From the NCBI GenBank assembly GCA_019117205.1, contig DXAC01000016.1, positions 52,534 through 116,533 of the forward strand: a DNA stretch of 64,000 nt. The letters are read 5' to 3'. Below, one piece after another: positions 52,682 to 60,694 of this stretch. Source of the DNA: Candidatus Allofournierella merdigallinarum (GTDB lineage: Bacteria > Bacillota > Clostridia > Oscillospirales > Ruminococcaceae). A model generated the notes under the pieces. The model saw nothing but the letters and a program-made list of their open reading frames with translations, ran no database searches and was not told the origin of the DNA. A program made the position numbers and the translations under genes. Numbering within the stretch: the stretch's first letter is position 1; every line of letters begins with the position of its first letter.

Positions 52682-53875
52682 TTACATGGCGGCGTAGGCA
52701 CCGTCCACGATCTTCATGGCGCGGGGAGCCTTGTTCACCTCGCCGGAGGCCTGCCACTGCATACCCTCGCCGGTGAGGCCGTCCACGGTGATCTCGGTCA
52801 TGGCACCTTTCAGCGCGTCGCACAGGGCGGAGGCGTCCATGTCGGCGGTAGCGCCGGACTGCTCGATGGCAGCCAGGATGATGTAGATGCCGTCGTAGGC
52901 GTCAGCGGCGAACTGGTTGGGGATCTCGCCGTAGGCCTCCTGGTACTTGGCGACGAACGCCTGGGTGGCCTCGTCGTCCGCGTCAGCCACGAACGGAGTC
53001 AGCAGCATAACGCCCTCGAACAGCTCCAGGTTGGCGCCCTCGATGGTGAGCAGGCCGTCCAGGCCGTCGCAGCCGAAGATCATCGCATCGAAGCCCTGCT
53101 TATCCATCTCCTGGATGATCAGGTTGGCCTCGGTGTAGTAGATGGGCAGGAACACCAGCTCGGCGCCGGCGTCCTTGGCTTTCTGCACCTGCACGGAGAA
53201 GTCGGTCTTGCTGTCGCCGGTGAACGCCTCGTTGGCGACGATCTCCAGGCCTTTCACGCCGGCCTCCTCCACGAACTTGTCGCGGATGCCGGAGGAGTAG
53301 GCGTCGGAGCTGTCGTAGATGATGGCGATCTTGGTGGCCAGCGCGTTGTCCGCGATGTAGTCAGCGGAGGCAATGCCCTGGTTGGGGTCGGTGAAGCACA
53401 CCTGGAAAGCGTTGTCCTCGGCGATGACGTCCACGTTGGAGGCGGACGGGGTCAGCAGGAACATGTTGTCCGCCGCGGCCTCGGGGGCAACGGTCAGGCA
53501 GGGCTGGGTGGTAACGGTGCCCAGCAGGGCCTGCATACCCCAGTCTTTCAGGTTGTTGTAGGCGTTCATCGCCTTCTCAACGTCGTTTTCGTCGTCCTGG
53601 AAGTTCAGCACGAACTGGATGCCGCCCAGGGCGTTGATCTCGTCCACGGCGATCTGTGCGCCGTTCTTCACCGCGTTGCCGTAGGTAGCGGCGCCGCCGG
53701 TGGTGGGGCCGATGCCGCCGATTTTGAAGACGCCAGTGGCGTCACCCTCGGTGCCGGCAGCAGAGGCCGGGGTGGAAGTGCCCTCGGAAGCGGGCGTGGA
53801 AGCGGGGGTGGAGCCGCAAGCCACCAGGCCGAAAGCCATGACGGCGGCGAGGGCGGCACTCAAAAACTTTTTCAT
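52682..53875 (-). CDS. livJ: Branched-chain amino acid-binding lipoprotein
   Basis: A 397-aa exported binding protein: lipoprotein signal with lipobox LVAC, Ser/Ala/Thr linker, then the periplasmic-binding fold of the Leu/Ile/Val family. Recognisable blocks are VFKIGGIGPTTGGAATYGNAVKNG, the Asp/Glu-rich ENDVEKAMNAYNNL, VQVQKAKDAGAELVFLPIYYTEA and EGVMLLTPFVADADDE. It heads the liv cluster with its own promoter and terminator. Ligand specificity for Leu, Ile or Val is inferred from the operon. Confidence 0.88.
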   Translation of the reverse strand: MKKFLSAALAAVMAFGLVACGSTPASTPASEGTSTPASAAGTEGDATGVFKIGGIGPTTGGAATYGNAVKNGAQIAVDEINALGGIQFVLNFQDDENDVEKAMNAYNNLKDWGMQALLGTVTTQPCLTVAPEAAADNMFLLTPSASNVDVIAEDNAFQVCFTDPNQGIASADYIADNALATKIAIIYDSSDAYSSGIRDKFVEEAGVKGLEIVANEAFTGDSKTDFSVQVQKAKDAGAELVFLPIYYTEANLIIQEMDKQGFDAMIFGCDGLDGLLTIEGANLELFEGVMLLTPFVADADDEATQAFVAKYQEAYGEIPNQFAADAYDGIYIILAAIEQSGATADMDASALCDALKGAMTEITVDGLTGEGMQWQASGEVNKAPRAMKIVDGAYAAM

Positions 53876-53946
53876 ATGTGTTCCCTCCTGTTTTACAAGG
53901 CGGCCTGCCAGCGCTCCTACACGGGCGGGCCGTATGTTTGCTAAAA

Positions 53947-53975
53947 ATTATAAACACATTCCCGCCAAGATACAA
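53947..53975 (-). promoter_or_regulatory. livJ promoter
   Basis: Minus-strand TTGTAT (53975-53970), 17 bp, TATAAT (53952-53947). Confidence 0.75.
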
Positions 53976-54133
53976 TTCGCTATTTTTACATACTTTTTAG
54001 CACTGTAAAGCGTCATAGTGGATAAATTGCATAAATTTCCGCCCATTTTATACAAAAAAGCTGTGATCCGGACGGTGTTTTCTCCCACTTTTCTCATTTT
54101 TGACCGGAAAGCGCCTTTTCTTTTCCAGGGGCA
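53976..54133. other. AT-rich gap between livJ and xpt promoters
   Basis: The 329-bp stretch between the livJ and xpt starts has no gene. Its two ends hold the divergent promoters. In the middle I see only AT-rich sequence with repeated TTTTT and CATTTT runs and no convincing hairpin, riboswitch or operator. A codY-like or global regulator site is possible but not supported. Confidence 0.5.
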
Positions 54134-54176
54134 TTGAAAAGCAAGGGATTTTTTGTCATAATAGGTGTGATATCAC
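54134..54176 (+). promoter_or_regulatory. xpt promoter and palindrome
   Basis: TTGAAA (54134-54139), 17 bp, CATAAT (54157-54162), followed by the palindrome GTGATATCAC (54167-54176) over the expected start. The leader is only about 35 nt, so no purine riboswitch fits here. Confidence 0.6.
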
Positions 54177-54204
54177 CATCGTAGCAGAGTAGGAGTGGGA
54201 ACAT

Positions 54205-54786
54205 ATGCAGTTGTTGGAAGAGCGGATCCAGCGCGACGGACAGGTGCGTCCGGGCAATGTTTTGAAAGTGGACAGCTTTTTGAATCACCAGCTGGACGTA
54301 GCGCTGCTGGACGAGGTCGGCAGAGCCTTTTACGATGCCTACAAGGATGACGGCATCACCAAGATCCTCACCATCGAGGCCTCCGGCATCGCCATTGCCT
54401 GCATGACCGCCCGCCATTTCGGTGTGCCGGTGGTGTTCGCCAAAAAGGCCAAGAGCAAGAACATCGACGGCGAGGTGTACACCTCCACCGTCCACTCCTA
54501 CACCTACGGGCGGGATTATGAGATCACCCTGTCCAAAAAATTCCTCGGCCCCGAGGATAAGGTGCTCATCGTGGACGATTTTCTGGCGGTGGGCAAGGCC
54601 ATGCACGGCCTGCTGGACGTCTGCAAGCAGGCGGGCGCGGCGGTGGGCGGCATTGGCATCGCCATTGAAAAGGGCTTCCAGCCGGGCGGCGCGGGGCTGC
54701 GGGAGCAGGGCTACAAGCTCACTAGCCTTGCCATCGTGGACGAGATGGACGACAGCGGCCACCTGCGTTTTCGCCCCCAGCCGTAA
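54205..54786 (+). CDS. xpt: Xanthine phosphoribosyltransferase
   Basis: Salvages xanthine (and guanine) to XMP/GMP. The 193-aa protein matches Bacillus Xpt: LLEERIQRDGQVRPGNVLKVDSFLNHQLD at the start, LTIEASGIAIACMTA, FAKKAKSKN, and the PRPP loop VLIVDDFLAVGKAMHGLLD. Monocistronic between its promoter and a shared terminator. A distinct phosphoribosyltransferase lies near 4 kb. Confidence 0.93.
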   Translation: MQLLEERIQRDGQVRPGNVLKVDSFLNHQLDVALLDEVGRAFYDAYKDDGITKILTIEASGIAIACMTARHFGVPVVFAKKAKSKNIDGEVYTSTVHSYTYGRDYEITLSKKFLGPEDKVLIVDDFLAVGKAMHGLLDVCKQAGAAVGGIGIAIEKGFQPGGAGLREQGYKLTSLAIVDEMDDSGHLRFRPQP

Positions 54787-54838
54787 ACGCCGGGCCCGGC
54801 CCGCTATATTCCGCTATATAATAAAGGAACAGCGCAAA

Positions 54839-54880
54839 CAGGCGCCCCGATACCAAGCGTATCGGGGCGCCTGCTTTTTC
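54839..54880. terminator. Shared terminator of xpt and the YerC-like gene
   Basis: AGGCGCCCCGATAC / GTATCGGGGCGCCT with a short loop, with TTTTT after GC on the plus strand and TTTGC on the minus. Confidence 0.85.
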
Positions 54881-54894
54881 TGTTTTGGAAAAGC

Positions 54895-55200
54895 TCACGC
54901 CTTGCCCTGCTCCTTGAGCCGGTTGATGATGAGCTCGTAGCCGCCGTTTCCATACTGGATACAGCGGTTGATGCGGCTGATGGTGGCGGTGCTGATCTCC
55001 ACCTGGCGCACGATCTGCTCGTAGGTCTTGCCCTCCAGCAGCATCTTGGCCGCCTCCAGGCGCTGGGCCATGTCAGCCAGCTCTTTCATGGTGCAAAGAT
55101 CCTCAAAAAAGGTATCACATTCCTCCATGCTCTCCAGCGAAAGGATCGCCTCGAACAGGGCTTTGGTGGTTTGGTTCTTCAACCGGGCTTTGTCGACCAT
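54895..55200 (-). CDS. YerC/YecD family TrpR-related regulator
   Basis: A 101-aa DNA-binding protein related to the Trp repressor: FEAILSLESMEECDTFFEDLCTMKELADMAQRLE forms the helical dimer core, and GKTYEQIVRQVEISTATISRINRCIQ the helix-turn-helix. The family is common in Firmicutes and its effector is not known. The start at 55200 has GAGG upstream; a longer reading starts upstream of the promoter and is rejected. A large inverted repeat overlaps its own -10, suggesting autoregulation. Converges with xpt. Confidence 0.85.
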   Translation of the reverse strand: MVDKARLKNQTTKALFEAILSLESMEECDTFFEDLCTMKELADMAQRLEAAKMLLEGKTYEQIVRQVEISTATISRINRCIQYGNGGYELIINRLKEQGKA

Positions 55201-55221
55201 GGTACACCTCGCACATCCTTT

Positions 55222-55247
55222 ACTTTGGCTTTTTACTAAGCTAAAGT
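55222..55247. promoter_or_regulatory. Inverted repeat over the YerC-like gene promoter
   Basis: ACTTTGGCTT-TTTACT-AAGCTAAAGT: 10-bp arms with a single mismatch and a 6-bp centre. It overlaps the -10 (TAGACT, 55250-55245) and the start region, in the position of a repressor operator. Confidence 0.65.
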
Positions 55248-55273
55248 CTATCACAATCTTTCGCGGATTGCAA
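55245..55273 (-). promoter_or_regulatory. Promoter of the YerC-like gene
   Basis: Minus-strand TTGCAA (55273-55268), 17 bp, TAGACT (55250-55245). Confidence 0.65.
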
Positions 55274-55347
55274 GGCATCCCGAAAAAAAGGGCGCAAGAT
55301 GTTTTCCCCGGCCCCGGCGCGCGTGCCTCCCCTCCCCGTCCGGGCTT

Positions 55348-57192
55348 TCATTCCCGGGCGAGGTCCGTGCGGATGTCGCTGCCAAGGGCCACCCGCAAAG
55401 CGCCCCGCTCGGCGACCAGGCAGAGCACTGCCACGCCCAGGGCGATGGCCCCGGCACAAAGCCCCATGCACGCCAGCAGCTGGGGCAGGGTCTGGTGGAA
55501 GGAGTAGTTGCCCAGCAGCCACCGGGCGATGCACAGCCAAAGGGCCACGCCCACCGGCAGGCAGAGCCCCAGGCCCCAGGCGCAGCGCAGAAGGGTCTCC
55601 CGCCGCAGCATGGCCGCCAGGCCGCGCCGGGTCATGCCGGCGCTGCGCAGCAGGGCGAACTCCCGGCGGCGCAGCTGGGTCTCCGCCCCGATGGACCCCA
55701 GCAGGGCCGCGCCGCAGCCCAGCGCCGCCAGCGCCTCAAAGCCGCCCACAAAGACGTTGAGCAGCACCTGCACCGCGTTCTGGTACAGGCGGGTGGGCGA
55801 GTCGGGGGTGAGGTCCTCGATCTGCCAGCCGGTGTTGGTCTGGCCGGAGAAGAAATGCTCGCTGGCGCCCAGCTCCGTCAGCGTTTGCGTCAGCGCCGGT
55901 GTGAGCTGGGAGGAATCCTCTGCGTCCACAAAGAACTCAAACTCCCGCTTGTCCTCGCCGCTCGCCGCCGTGCCCCGCACCGCGTCGAAGGCGCTTTGGC
56001 TGGTGATGAGCACCCCGTTTGGGTACATGGCCATGTAGGTGTCCCGCCACAGTACCCCCGCCGGCAGCGGCGCGGTGCAGACGCCCGCCACTTTGAGCGC
56101 CTGTTCCGTTCCCTCGTTCAGCACTTCGCCGGCGGCAAATGCCTGTTCGCCCTCCTCCGGCGGCGCGTACACGCAGGCAAGGCCCCCCTGCGTTTCGGGC
56201 AGCGGGCCGCCGTACCACCGGGCAAAGCTGTCGTCGTCCAGCGTGACGAGGCTCGTGCTGCGGGTCTGGCTCTCCCACACCCACCAGCCGGTGCGCTCGG
56301 TGGACCAGGTATCGGCCCCGGTGACTTCCCTGCCCGTTTCGTGCAGGCCGGCCAGCAGCTTTTGGGTGTCGGTGTTCACTGCCCAGAGATAGACCCGGTA
56401 GGTATAGGTGGAGAACTGGGTCTTGTACCCCTGGATCAGCCCCCGGGAAAAGCTGTCGGCCGTGCAGATCATCAGCGCGCACACCACAATGATGCTGACC
56501 TGGGTGCGAAAGCGCCCACCCGCCCGGCGCACACTGCGGCTGGCCAGCAGGGCGGGGACCTGACGAGGCTCCCGGCGGCGAACGCTGCGCGGCGGCGTTT
56601 CCGCCGCGCCCCGCACCGCCTCGATGGGGGTCAGCCGCGCCGCCCGCCGCGCCGCGCCGGTGGCGGCCAGCAGCAGGGTGACCATCGGGCAGGCCAGCGC
56701 CAGCAGCACCGACCAGGGCGTGACGATCAGATGGATCTCCTGCACACCATAAACGACCAGTTTGTCGATGAAAGGCTCCATCAGCCGGAAGGTCACCGCC
56801 AACCCGCCCGCCGCGCACAACACACCCAGGGGCGCCGAGAACGCCGCGAGGAGCAGCGCGTCCAGCCAGACGCTCTGGCGCAGCTGGCGGCGGGTGGCCC
56901 CCACACTGGCCAGCTGGCCCAGCATCCGGGTGCGCTGGGCCAGGGACATGGCAAAGGTGCCCCGCAGCAGCACCGCCAGAAAAACCACCAGCAGCACTTC
57001 TATAAACTGAGAGGCGGCCAAAACCACCTGGGCAAAGGTGGATTCCAGCCGGAAAGAGGCGGCCAGTGAAAAGCCGCCGAACTGCACTGCCGCCAGCATG
57101 GCGGAACACACCAGGGCGGAAAAGGCCACGAACCAGGTGCGGGCGCCGCCCCGCAGCCACTGGCGCCAGGTGACAAGGAACATCGCTTTCAT
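55348..57192 (-). CDS. FtsX-type ABC permease (BceB-like)
   Basis: A 614-aa permease with several N-terminal helices, two FtsX-type domains and a large extracytoplasmic loop of about 200 residues between them (about 280-470). RTRMLGQLASVGATRRQLRQ is the FtsX signature. This layout, with the matching ATPase and two-component genes next to it, resembles BceB-type permeases that detect and remove bacitracin-like or lantibiotic peptides from the lipid cycle. The second FtsX half has RRREFALLRSAGMTRRGLAAML. It overlaps the ATPase gene by 4 bp (ATGA). Confidence 0.78.
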   Translation of the reverse strand: MKAMFLVTWRQWLRGGARTWFVAFSALVCSAMLAAVQFGGFSLAASFRLESTFAQVVLAASQFIEVLLVVFLAVLLRGTFAMSLAQRTRMLGQLASVGATRRQLRQSVWLDALLLAAFSAPLGVLCAAGGLAVTFRLMEPFIDKLVVYGVQEIHLIVTPWSVLLALACPMVTLLLAATGAARRAARLTPIEAVRGAAETPPRSVRRREPRQVPALLASRSVRRAGGRFRTQVSIIVVCALMICTADSFSRGLIQGYKTQFSTYTYRVYLWAVNTDTQKLLAGLHETGREVTGADTWSTERTGWWVWESQTRSTSLVTLDDDSFARWYGGPLPETQGGLACVYAPPEEGEQAFAAGEVLNEGTEQALKVAGVCTAPLPAGVLWRDTYMAMYPNGVLITSQSAFDAVRGTAASGEDKREFEFFVDAEDSSQLTPALTQTLTELGASEHFFSGQTNTGWQIEDLTPDSPTRLYQNAVQVLLNVFVGGFEALAALGCGAALLGSIGAETQLRRREFALLRSAGMTRRGLAAMLRRETLLRCAWGLGLCLPVGVALWLCIARWLLGNYSFHQTLPQLLACMGLCAGAIALGVAVLCLVAERGALRVALGSDIRTDLARE

Positions 57193-57869
57193 AAGCGCAC
57201 CTCGTCTTTCACGATGCGGCCGTCCCGCAGGCGGAGGATGCGCTTGGCCCGCAGCGCCAGCGCCTCGTCGTGGGTGATCATCACAATGGTCTGGCCGGTG
57301 GTCTCGTTGAGCTGGGTCAGCATGCGCATCACGCTTTCACTGGCGGCGGAGTCCAGATTGCCGGTGGGCTCGTCCGCCAAAAGCAGCGCCGGGTGGGTGA
57401 CGAGCGCGCGGGCGATGGCCACCCGCTGCTGCTGCCCGCCCGAGAGCTGCGCCGGGAAGGCCCGGCGCTTGCCCTCCAGCCCCAGCCGGGCCAGCAGGTC
57501 CAGCACCCGGGCGGGGTCGGCGGCGCGGCCGTCCAGCAGCAGGGGCAGCGTGAGGTTTTCCTCCACCGTGAGCAGCGGCACCAGGTTGTAAAACTGATAC
57601 ACCAGCCCGATCTGGCGGCGGCGGAAGACAGTGAGCTCCTCTTCTTTTTGGTCGTACAGGGAGACGCCGTCCAGCGTGATGCGCCCCGAAGTGGGCCTGT
57701 CCACCCCGCCCAGCAGATGGAGCAGGGTGGATTTGCCGGAGCCGGAGGCCCCCATCACCGCCACGAATTCCCCCCGCTGCACCGTCAGCGAGACGTTGTC
57801 CAGCGCACGCACGGCGGCGTCGCCCGCGCCGTAGACTCTTGTGAGCCCTTCCACCTGTAAAAATGCCAT
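57189..57869 (-). CDS. ABC ATPase (BceA-like)
   Basis: A 226-aa ATPase of the MacB/BceA group: GASGSGKST, LSGGQQQRVAIARAL and LLLADEPTGNLDS are intact. It works with the FtsX-type permease downstream. The ATG follows GGAAGGGATACC; the GGATACC just before the ATG can pair with GGTATCC 20 bp upstream, which would place the Shine-Dalgarno in a loop in a longer read-through transcript. Confidence 0.85.
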   Translation of the reverse strand: MAFLQVEGLTRVYGAGDAAVRALDNVSLTVQRGEFVAVMGASGSGKSTLLHLLGGVDRPTSGRITLDGVSLYDQKEEELTVFRRRQIGLVYQFYNLVPLLTVEENLTLPLLLDGRAADPARVLDLLARLGLEGKRRAFPAQLSGGQQQRVAIARALVTHPALLLADEPTGNLDSAASESVMRMLTQLNETTGQTIVMITHDEALALRAKRILRLRDGRIVKDEVRL

Positions 57870-57890
57870 GGTATCCCTTCCTTTCGCCTT

Positions 57891-58931
57891 TCAGGATACC
57901 CGGCCCGGGTGACAGGCCGGTGACGCCCCGGTGACATTCTCGTCACCGGCGTACAGCCGCAGGAAAAAGCGGGGGCCGCGGGGGCCGTTTTCCGCCCATG
58001 CCCCACCCCCCTGCCCCTGGGCGATGGCCCGCGCCAGCGAGAGGCCGATGCCCGCGCTGCCGGGGGCGGCGTCCTTGCCCCGCCAAAACCGCTCGAACAG
58101 GTGGGGCAGCTCCTCCGGCGGGATGGGCGCCCCCTCATTCTCCACGGCGAATTCGGTGTAAAGGGAGTTACATTCACAGTACAGCAGCACCCGGCCGCCG
58201 GGAGGCGTGTGTTCGGCGGCGTTCTTCACCAGGTTGATCAGCGCTTCCGTTGTCCACGCGGGGTCGCACAGGCAGTTCCCGCCACCCCGCGGCGGGACCA
58301 GCCGCACCTTTCGCCGGCGGCACAGGGGCTCCACCGCCCCGGCTGCCGCCGCCAGCAGGCCGGCGGCGGGCGTCGGCGTCTTTTCAAAACGGACCACCGC
58401 CGCGTCCAGCCGGCAGAGCTTGAGCAGCTGCTCCACCAGCCAGCGCATGGTCTCGGCGGCCTCCTCGGTGCGGCGGGCGCACTGGTCCTTTTCCCCGGCG
58501 GGCACCGCCCCGTCCTGCCACAGCTCGGCCTGGAGCAGGATGGCGGAGATGGGGGTCTTCAGCTGGTGGGCCACGTCGCCCAAAAAGTCCGCCAGCAGCT
58601 GTTTGTCCGCCTCCAGGGCCGCTTTTTGTTCGCCCAGGATGGTGGTGATCTTGTAGATGTCGTCCCGCAGGGCGCTGAGCTCCCCCTCCCGCTGGGTGCG
58701 GATGTCCAGGATCTCGCCGCCGGTGTAGACGCTGGCCAGGTAGCCGGACAGCCGGTCGATCTGGCGGCCCCGCCACACACAGAAGCCGGCGGCCAGCGCG
58801 GTGCAGCCGCCGCCGCACAGGGCCACGAGCCCCGCCGCCGGCCCGCCGCAGGTAAGGCCCGCCGCCAGGGCGCAGGCCGCCGTGACCAGGGCCAGCGCCA
58901 GAAGAAATCCCTTTGCTTCCCGGCTCCTCAT
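57891..58931 (-). CDS. BceS-like sensor histidine kinase
   Basis: A 346-aa kinase with two close membrane helices and almost no extracellular loop (residues about 9-50), the layout of intramembrane-sensing kinases of the BceS group that rely on the ABC transporter to sense peptides. The H-box is LGDVAHQLKTPISAILLQAELW; the ATPase domain has LVNEGAP-like VENEGAPIPPEE and GIGLSLARAIAQGQGG. Start at 58931 overlaps the regulator gene by 4 bp. The final 20 codons hold the operator repeats of the transporter promoter. Confidence 0.83.
   Translation of the reverse strand: MRSREAKGFLLALALVTAACALAAGLTCGGPAAGLVALCGGGCTALAAGFCVWRGRQIDRLSGYLASVYTGGEILDIRTQREGELSALRDDIYKITTILGEQKAALEADKQLLADFLGDVAHQLKTPISAILLQAELWQDGAVPAGEKDQCARRTEEAAETMRWLVEQLLKLCRLDAAVVRFEKTPTPAAGLLAAAAGAVEPLCRRRKVRLVPPRGGGNCLCDPAWTTEALINLVKNAAEHTPPGGRVLLYCECNSLYTEFAVENEGAPIPPEELPHLFERFWRGKDAAPGSAGIGLSLARAIAQGQGGGAWAENGPRGPRFFLRLYAGDENVTGASPACHPGRVS
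57893..57947 (-). promoter_or_regulatory. Phased GTGAC operator and promoter of the BceAB-like genes
   Basis: GGTGAC starts at 57908, 57919 and 57930 (exact 11-bp period), and the inverted half GTCACC lies at 57942-57947, so the outer pair is GGTGAC-N6-GTCACC (57930-57947). A -10 TATCCT is at 57898-57893. No clear -35 exists, as at activator-dependent promoters. All of it lies in the last codons of the kinase gene. Confidence 0.65.
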
Positions 58932-59590
58932 AGCTGTTCCTCCCAACGGTAGCCGATGCCCCGCACGGTGGTGATGCGCGCGCCCTCGCTGCCCAGCTTT
59001 TCCCGCAGCCGCTTGATGGTCACCGACAGGGTGTTGTCCTCCACAAAGGCGCCGCCGTCGTCCCACAGGGCCTGGAGCAGCTGGCCCCGCTCCCACACCC
59101 GGCCGGGCTGGGAGGTCAGGTGCAGCAGCAGCCGGTATTCCTGGGCGGTGAGGGCCAGGGCCGCGCCCTTCAGCGTCACCTGGGCGGCGCGGGCGTCGAT
59201 GCACAGGCCGCCAAAGCGCTGCCGCTCCCCCGCGCCCCGGCGGCGGAGCACCGCCCGCAGGCGGCTGACCAGCTCCCGGGCCCGGAAAGGTTTTGCCACA
59301 TAGTCGTCCGCGCCCTCCTCCAGCGCCCGCACCACGCTGTCCTCGTCGCTGCGGGCGGTGAGCATGATCACCGCGGCGTTGCCCGCCGCGCGCACCGCCC
59401 GGCACACCTCGTAGCCGCTGCCGTCCGGCAGGCCCAGGTCGATGAGGGCGGCGTCAAAGGCGCACCGGCCCAGCAGGGCGCGGGCCGCCCCCACAGAGCC
59501 GGCGGTCTCGATGGCCCAGCCCTCCGCCCGAAGCAGGGTGGCCAGCGGCAGGGCGATGCTCTCCTCGTCTTCCACCAGCAGCACGTTCAT
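58928..59590 (-). CDS. BceR-like response regulator
   Basis: A 220-aa OmpR-family regulator. Receiver motifs are VEDEES, the phospho-Asp in ALIDLGLPDGSG and Lys in DDYVAKPF; the winged helix has LTAQEYRLLLHLTSQPG and VRGIGYRW. It is the first gene of the regulator-kinase-ATPase-permease cluster and overlaps the kinase gene by 4 bp. Its promoter carries a GTGAC-N6-GTCAC site like that of the transporter. Confidence 0.85.
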   Translation of the reverse strand: MNVLLVEDEESIALPLATLLRAEGWAIETAGSVGAARALLGRCAFDAALIDLGLPDGSGYEVCRAVRAAGNAAVIMLTARSDEDSVVRALEEGADDYVAKPFRARELVSRLRAVLRRRGAGERQRFGGLCIDARAAQVTLKGAALALTAQEYRLLLHLTSQPGRVWERGQLLQALWDDGGAFVEDNTLSVTIKRLREKLGSEGARITTVRGIGYRWEEQL

Positions 59591-59613
59591 CCCGCATCCC
59601 TCCTTTTATAAAC

Positions 59614-59657
59614 AGTATACCGCATTTTTCCTCCTGCCGCGTGACAAAATCGTCACC
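59614..59657 (-). promoter_or_regulatory. Promoter and GTGAC-N6-GTCAC operator of the BceR-like gene
   Basis: A -10 TATACT (59619-59614) without a good -35, and the palindrome GTGAC-AAAATC-GTCAC (59641-59656). The distance from -10 to the first half-site equals that at the BceAB-like promoter (22 bp). Confidence 0.6.
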
Positions 59658-59694
59658 CGGCGGACCGTACTTTTCCGCGCGAAGCCCATGACAA

Positions 59695-59724
59695 AAGGGA
59701 GCCGGCGAAAACGCCGGCTCCCTT
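59695..59724 (-). terminator. Terminator of rpsB-tsf
   Basis: AAGGGAGCCGGCG / CGCCGGCTCCCTT with a TTTT loop, followed on the minus strand by TTGTC. Confidence 0.8.
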
Positions 59725-59742
59725 AGCATTTGTGGCAGTGCC

Positions 59743-60657
59743 TTATTTCACCATGCTGGCGACTTCGGAAGCGAAGTCGTCCACACGCTTCTCCAGGCCC
59801 TCGCCCTTTTCGTAGCGCACGAACTTGACGATCTTGATGTCGCCGCCCAGCTCCTTGGCCACCTTGTCGGTGTACTTGGCAACGGTTAGCTCGGGGTCCT
59901 TGACGAACTCCTGGTCCACCAGGCAGTTCTCCTTGTAGAACTTGCCGATGCGGCCCAGGACCATCTTCTCTTTGATGGCGTCGGGCTTGTTGGCGTTCTT
60001 CGGATCGTTGGCGATCTGGGCCAGCAGGATCTCTTTCTCCTTATCCAGCACCTCGGCGGGCACCTCGGCCTCGCACAGGTAGCCGGGGTTGGCGGCGGCG
60101 ATCTGCATGGCAACGTCGTGGCCGTAGGCGGCGAACGCGGGGTTCGCGGCCACCTCGGGGGTGGTGTCAAAGGCCACCAGCACCGCATGGGTGCCGCCCG
60201 CATGGATGTAGGCGGAGCAGATGCCCTCGTAGCGGACGAAGCGGCGGATCTTGATGTTCTCGCCGATGACCAGGATCTTGTCTTTCAGGGCAGCCTCCAC
60301 AGTGTCCCCGCCCATCTGGCAGGCCAGCAGGGCGTCCACGTCGGCCGGATCCTCCTTGGCCACCACGGCGGCCACGTCCTTGACGAAGTTCTGGAACATC
60401 TCGTTCTTGGCGACAAAGTCGGTCTCGGCGTTGACCTCGATCACAACGCCCACGTTGCCCTCCACACAGGCATAGACCATGCCCTCGGCGGCCACGCGGC
60501 CGGCCTTTTTCTGGGCGGCGGCCAGGCCCTTTTCACGCAGATACTCCACGGCTTTCTGGAAATCGCCGCCGGCCTCGGTCAGGGCCTTCTTGCAATCCAT
60601 CATGCCACAGCCGGTCTGCTCGCGCAGGTTCTTAACGTCTTGAGCGGTAAAAGCCAT
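59743..60657 (-). CDS. tsf: Elongation factor Ts
   Basis: Recycles EF-Tu by releasing GDP. The 304-aa protein has the UBA-like start VKNLREQTGCGMMDCKKALTEAGGD and the core motif NAETDFVAKNE. It follows rpsB by 37 bp in the classic rpsB-tsf operon. Confidence 0.97.
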   Translation of the reverse strand: MAFTAQDVKNLREQTGCGMMDCKKALTEAGGDFQKAVEYLREKGLAAAQKKAGRVAAEGMVYACVEGNVGVVIEVNAETDFVAKNEMFQNFVKDVAAVVAKEDPADVDALLACQMGGDTVEAALKDKILVIGENIKIRRFVRYEGICSAYIHAGGTHAVLVAFDTTPEVAANPAFAAYGHDVAMQIAAANPGYLCEAEVPAEVLDKEKEILLAQIANDPKNANKPDAIKEKMVLGRIGKFYKENCLVDQEFVKDPELTVAKYTDKVAKELGGDIKIVKFVRYEKGEGLEKRVDDFASEVASMVK

Positions 60658-60694
60658 TTTAGTGATCCCCTTTCAATTCATTCGGTGGCGCTGC

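Noticed and set aside
54134..54204. Purine riboswitch before xpt
   Set aside because: The distance from the promoter to the ATG is about 35 nt, too short for an aptamer and expression platform, and the conserved joining segments are absent.
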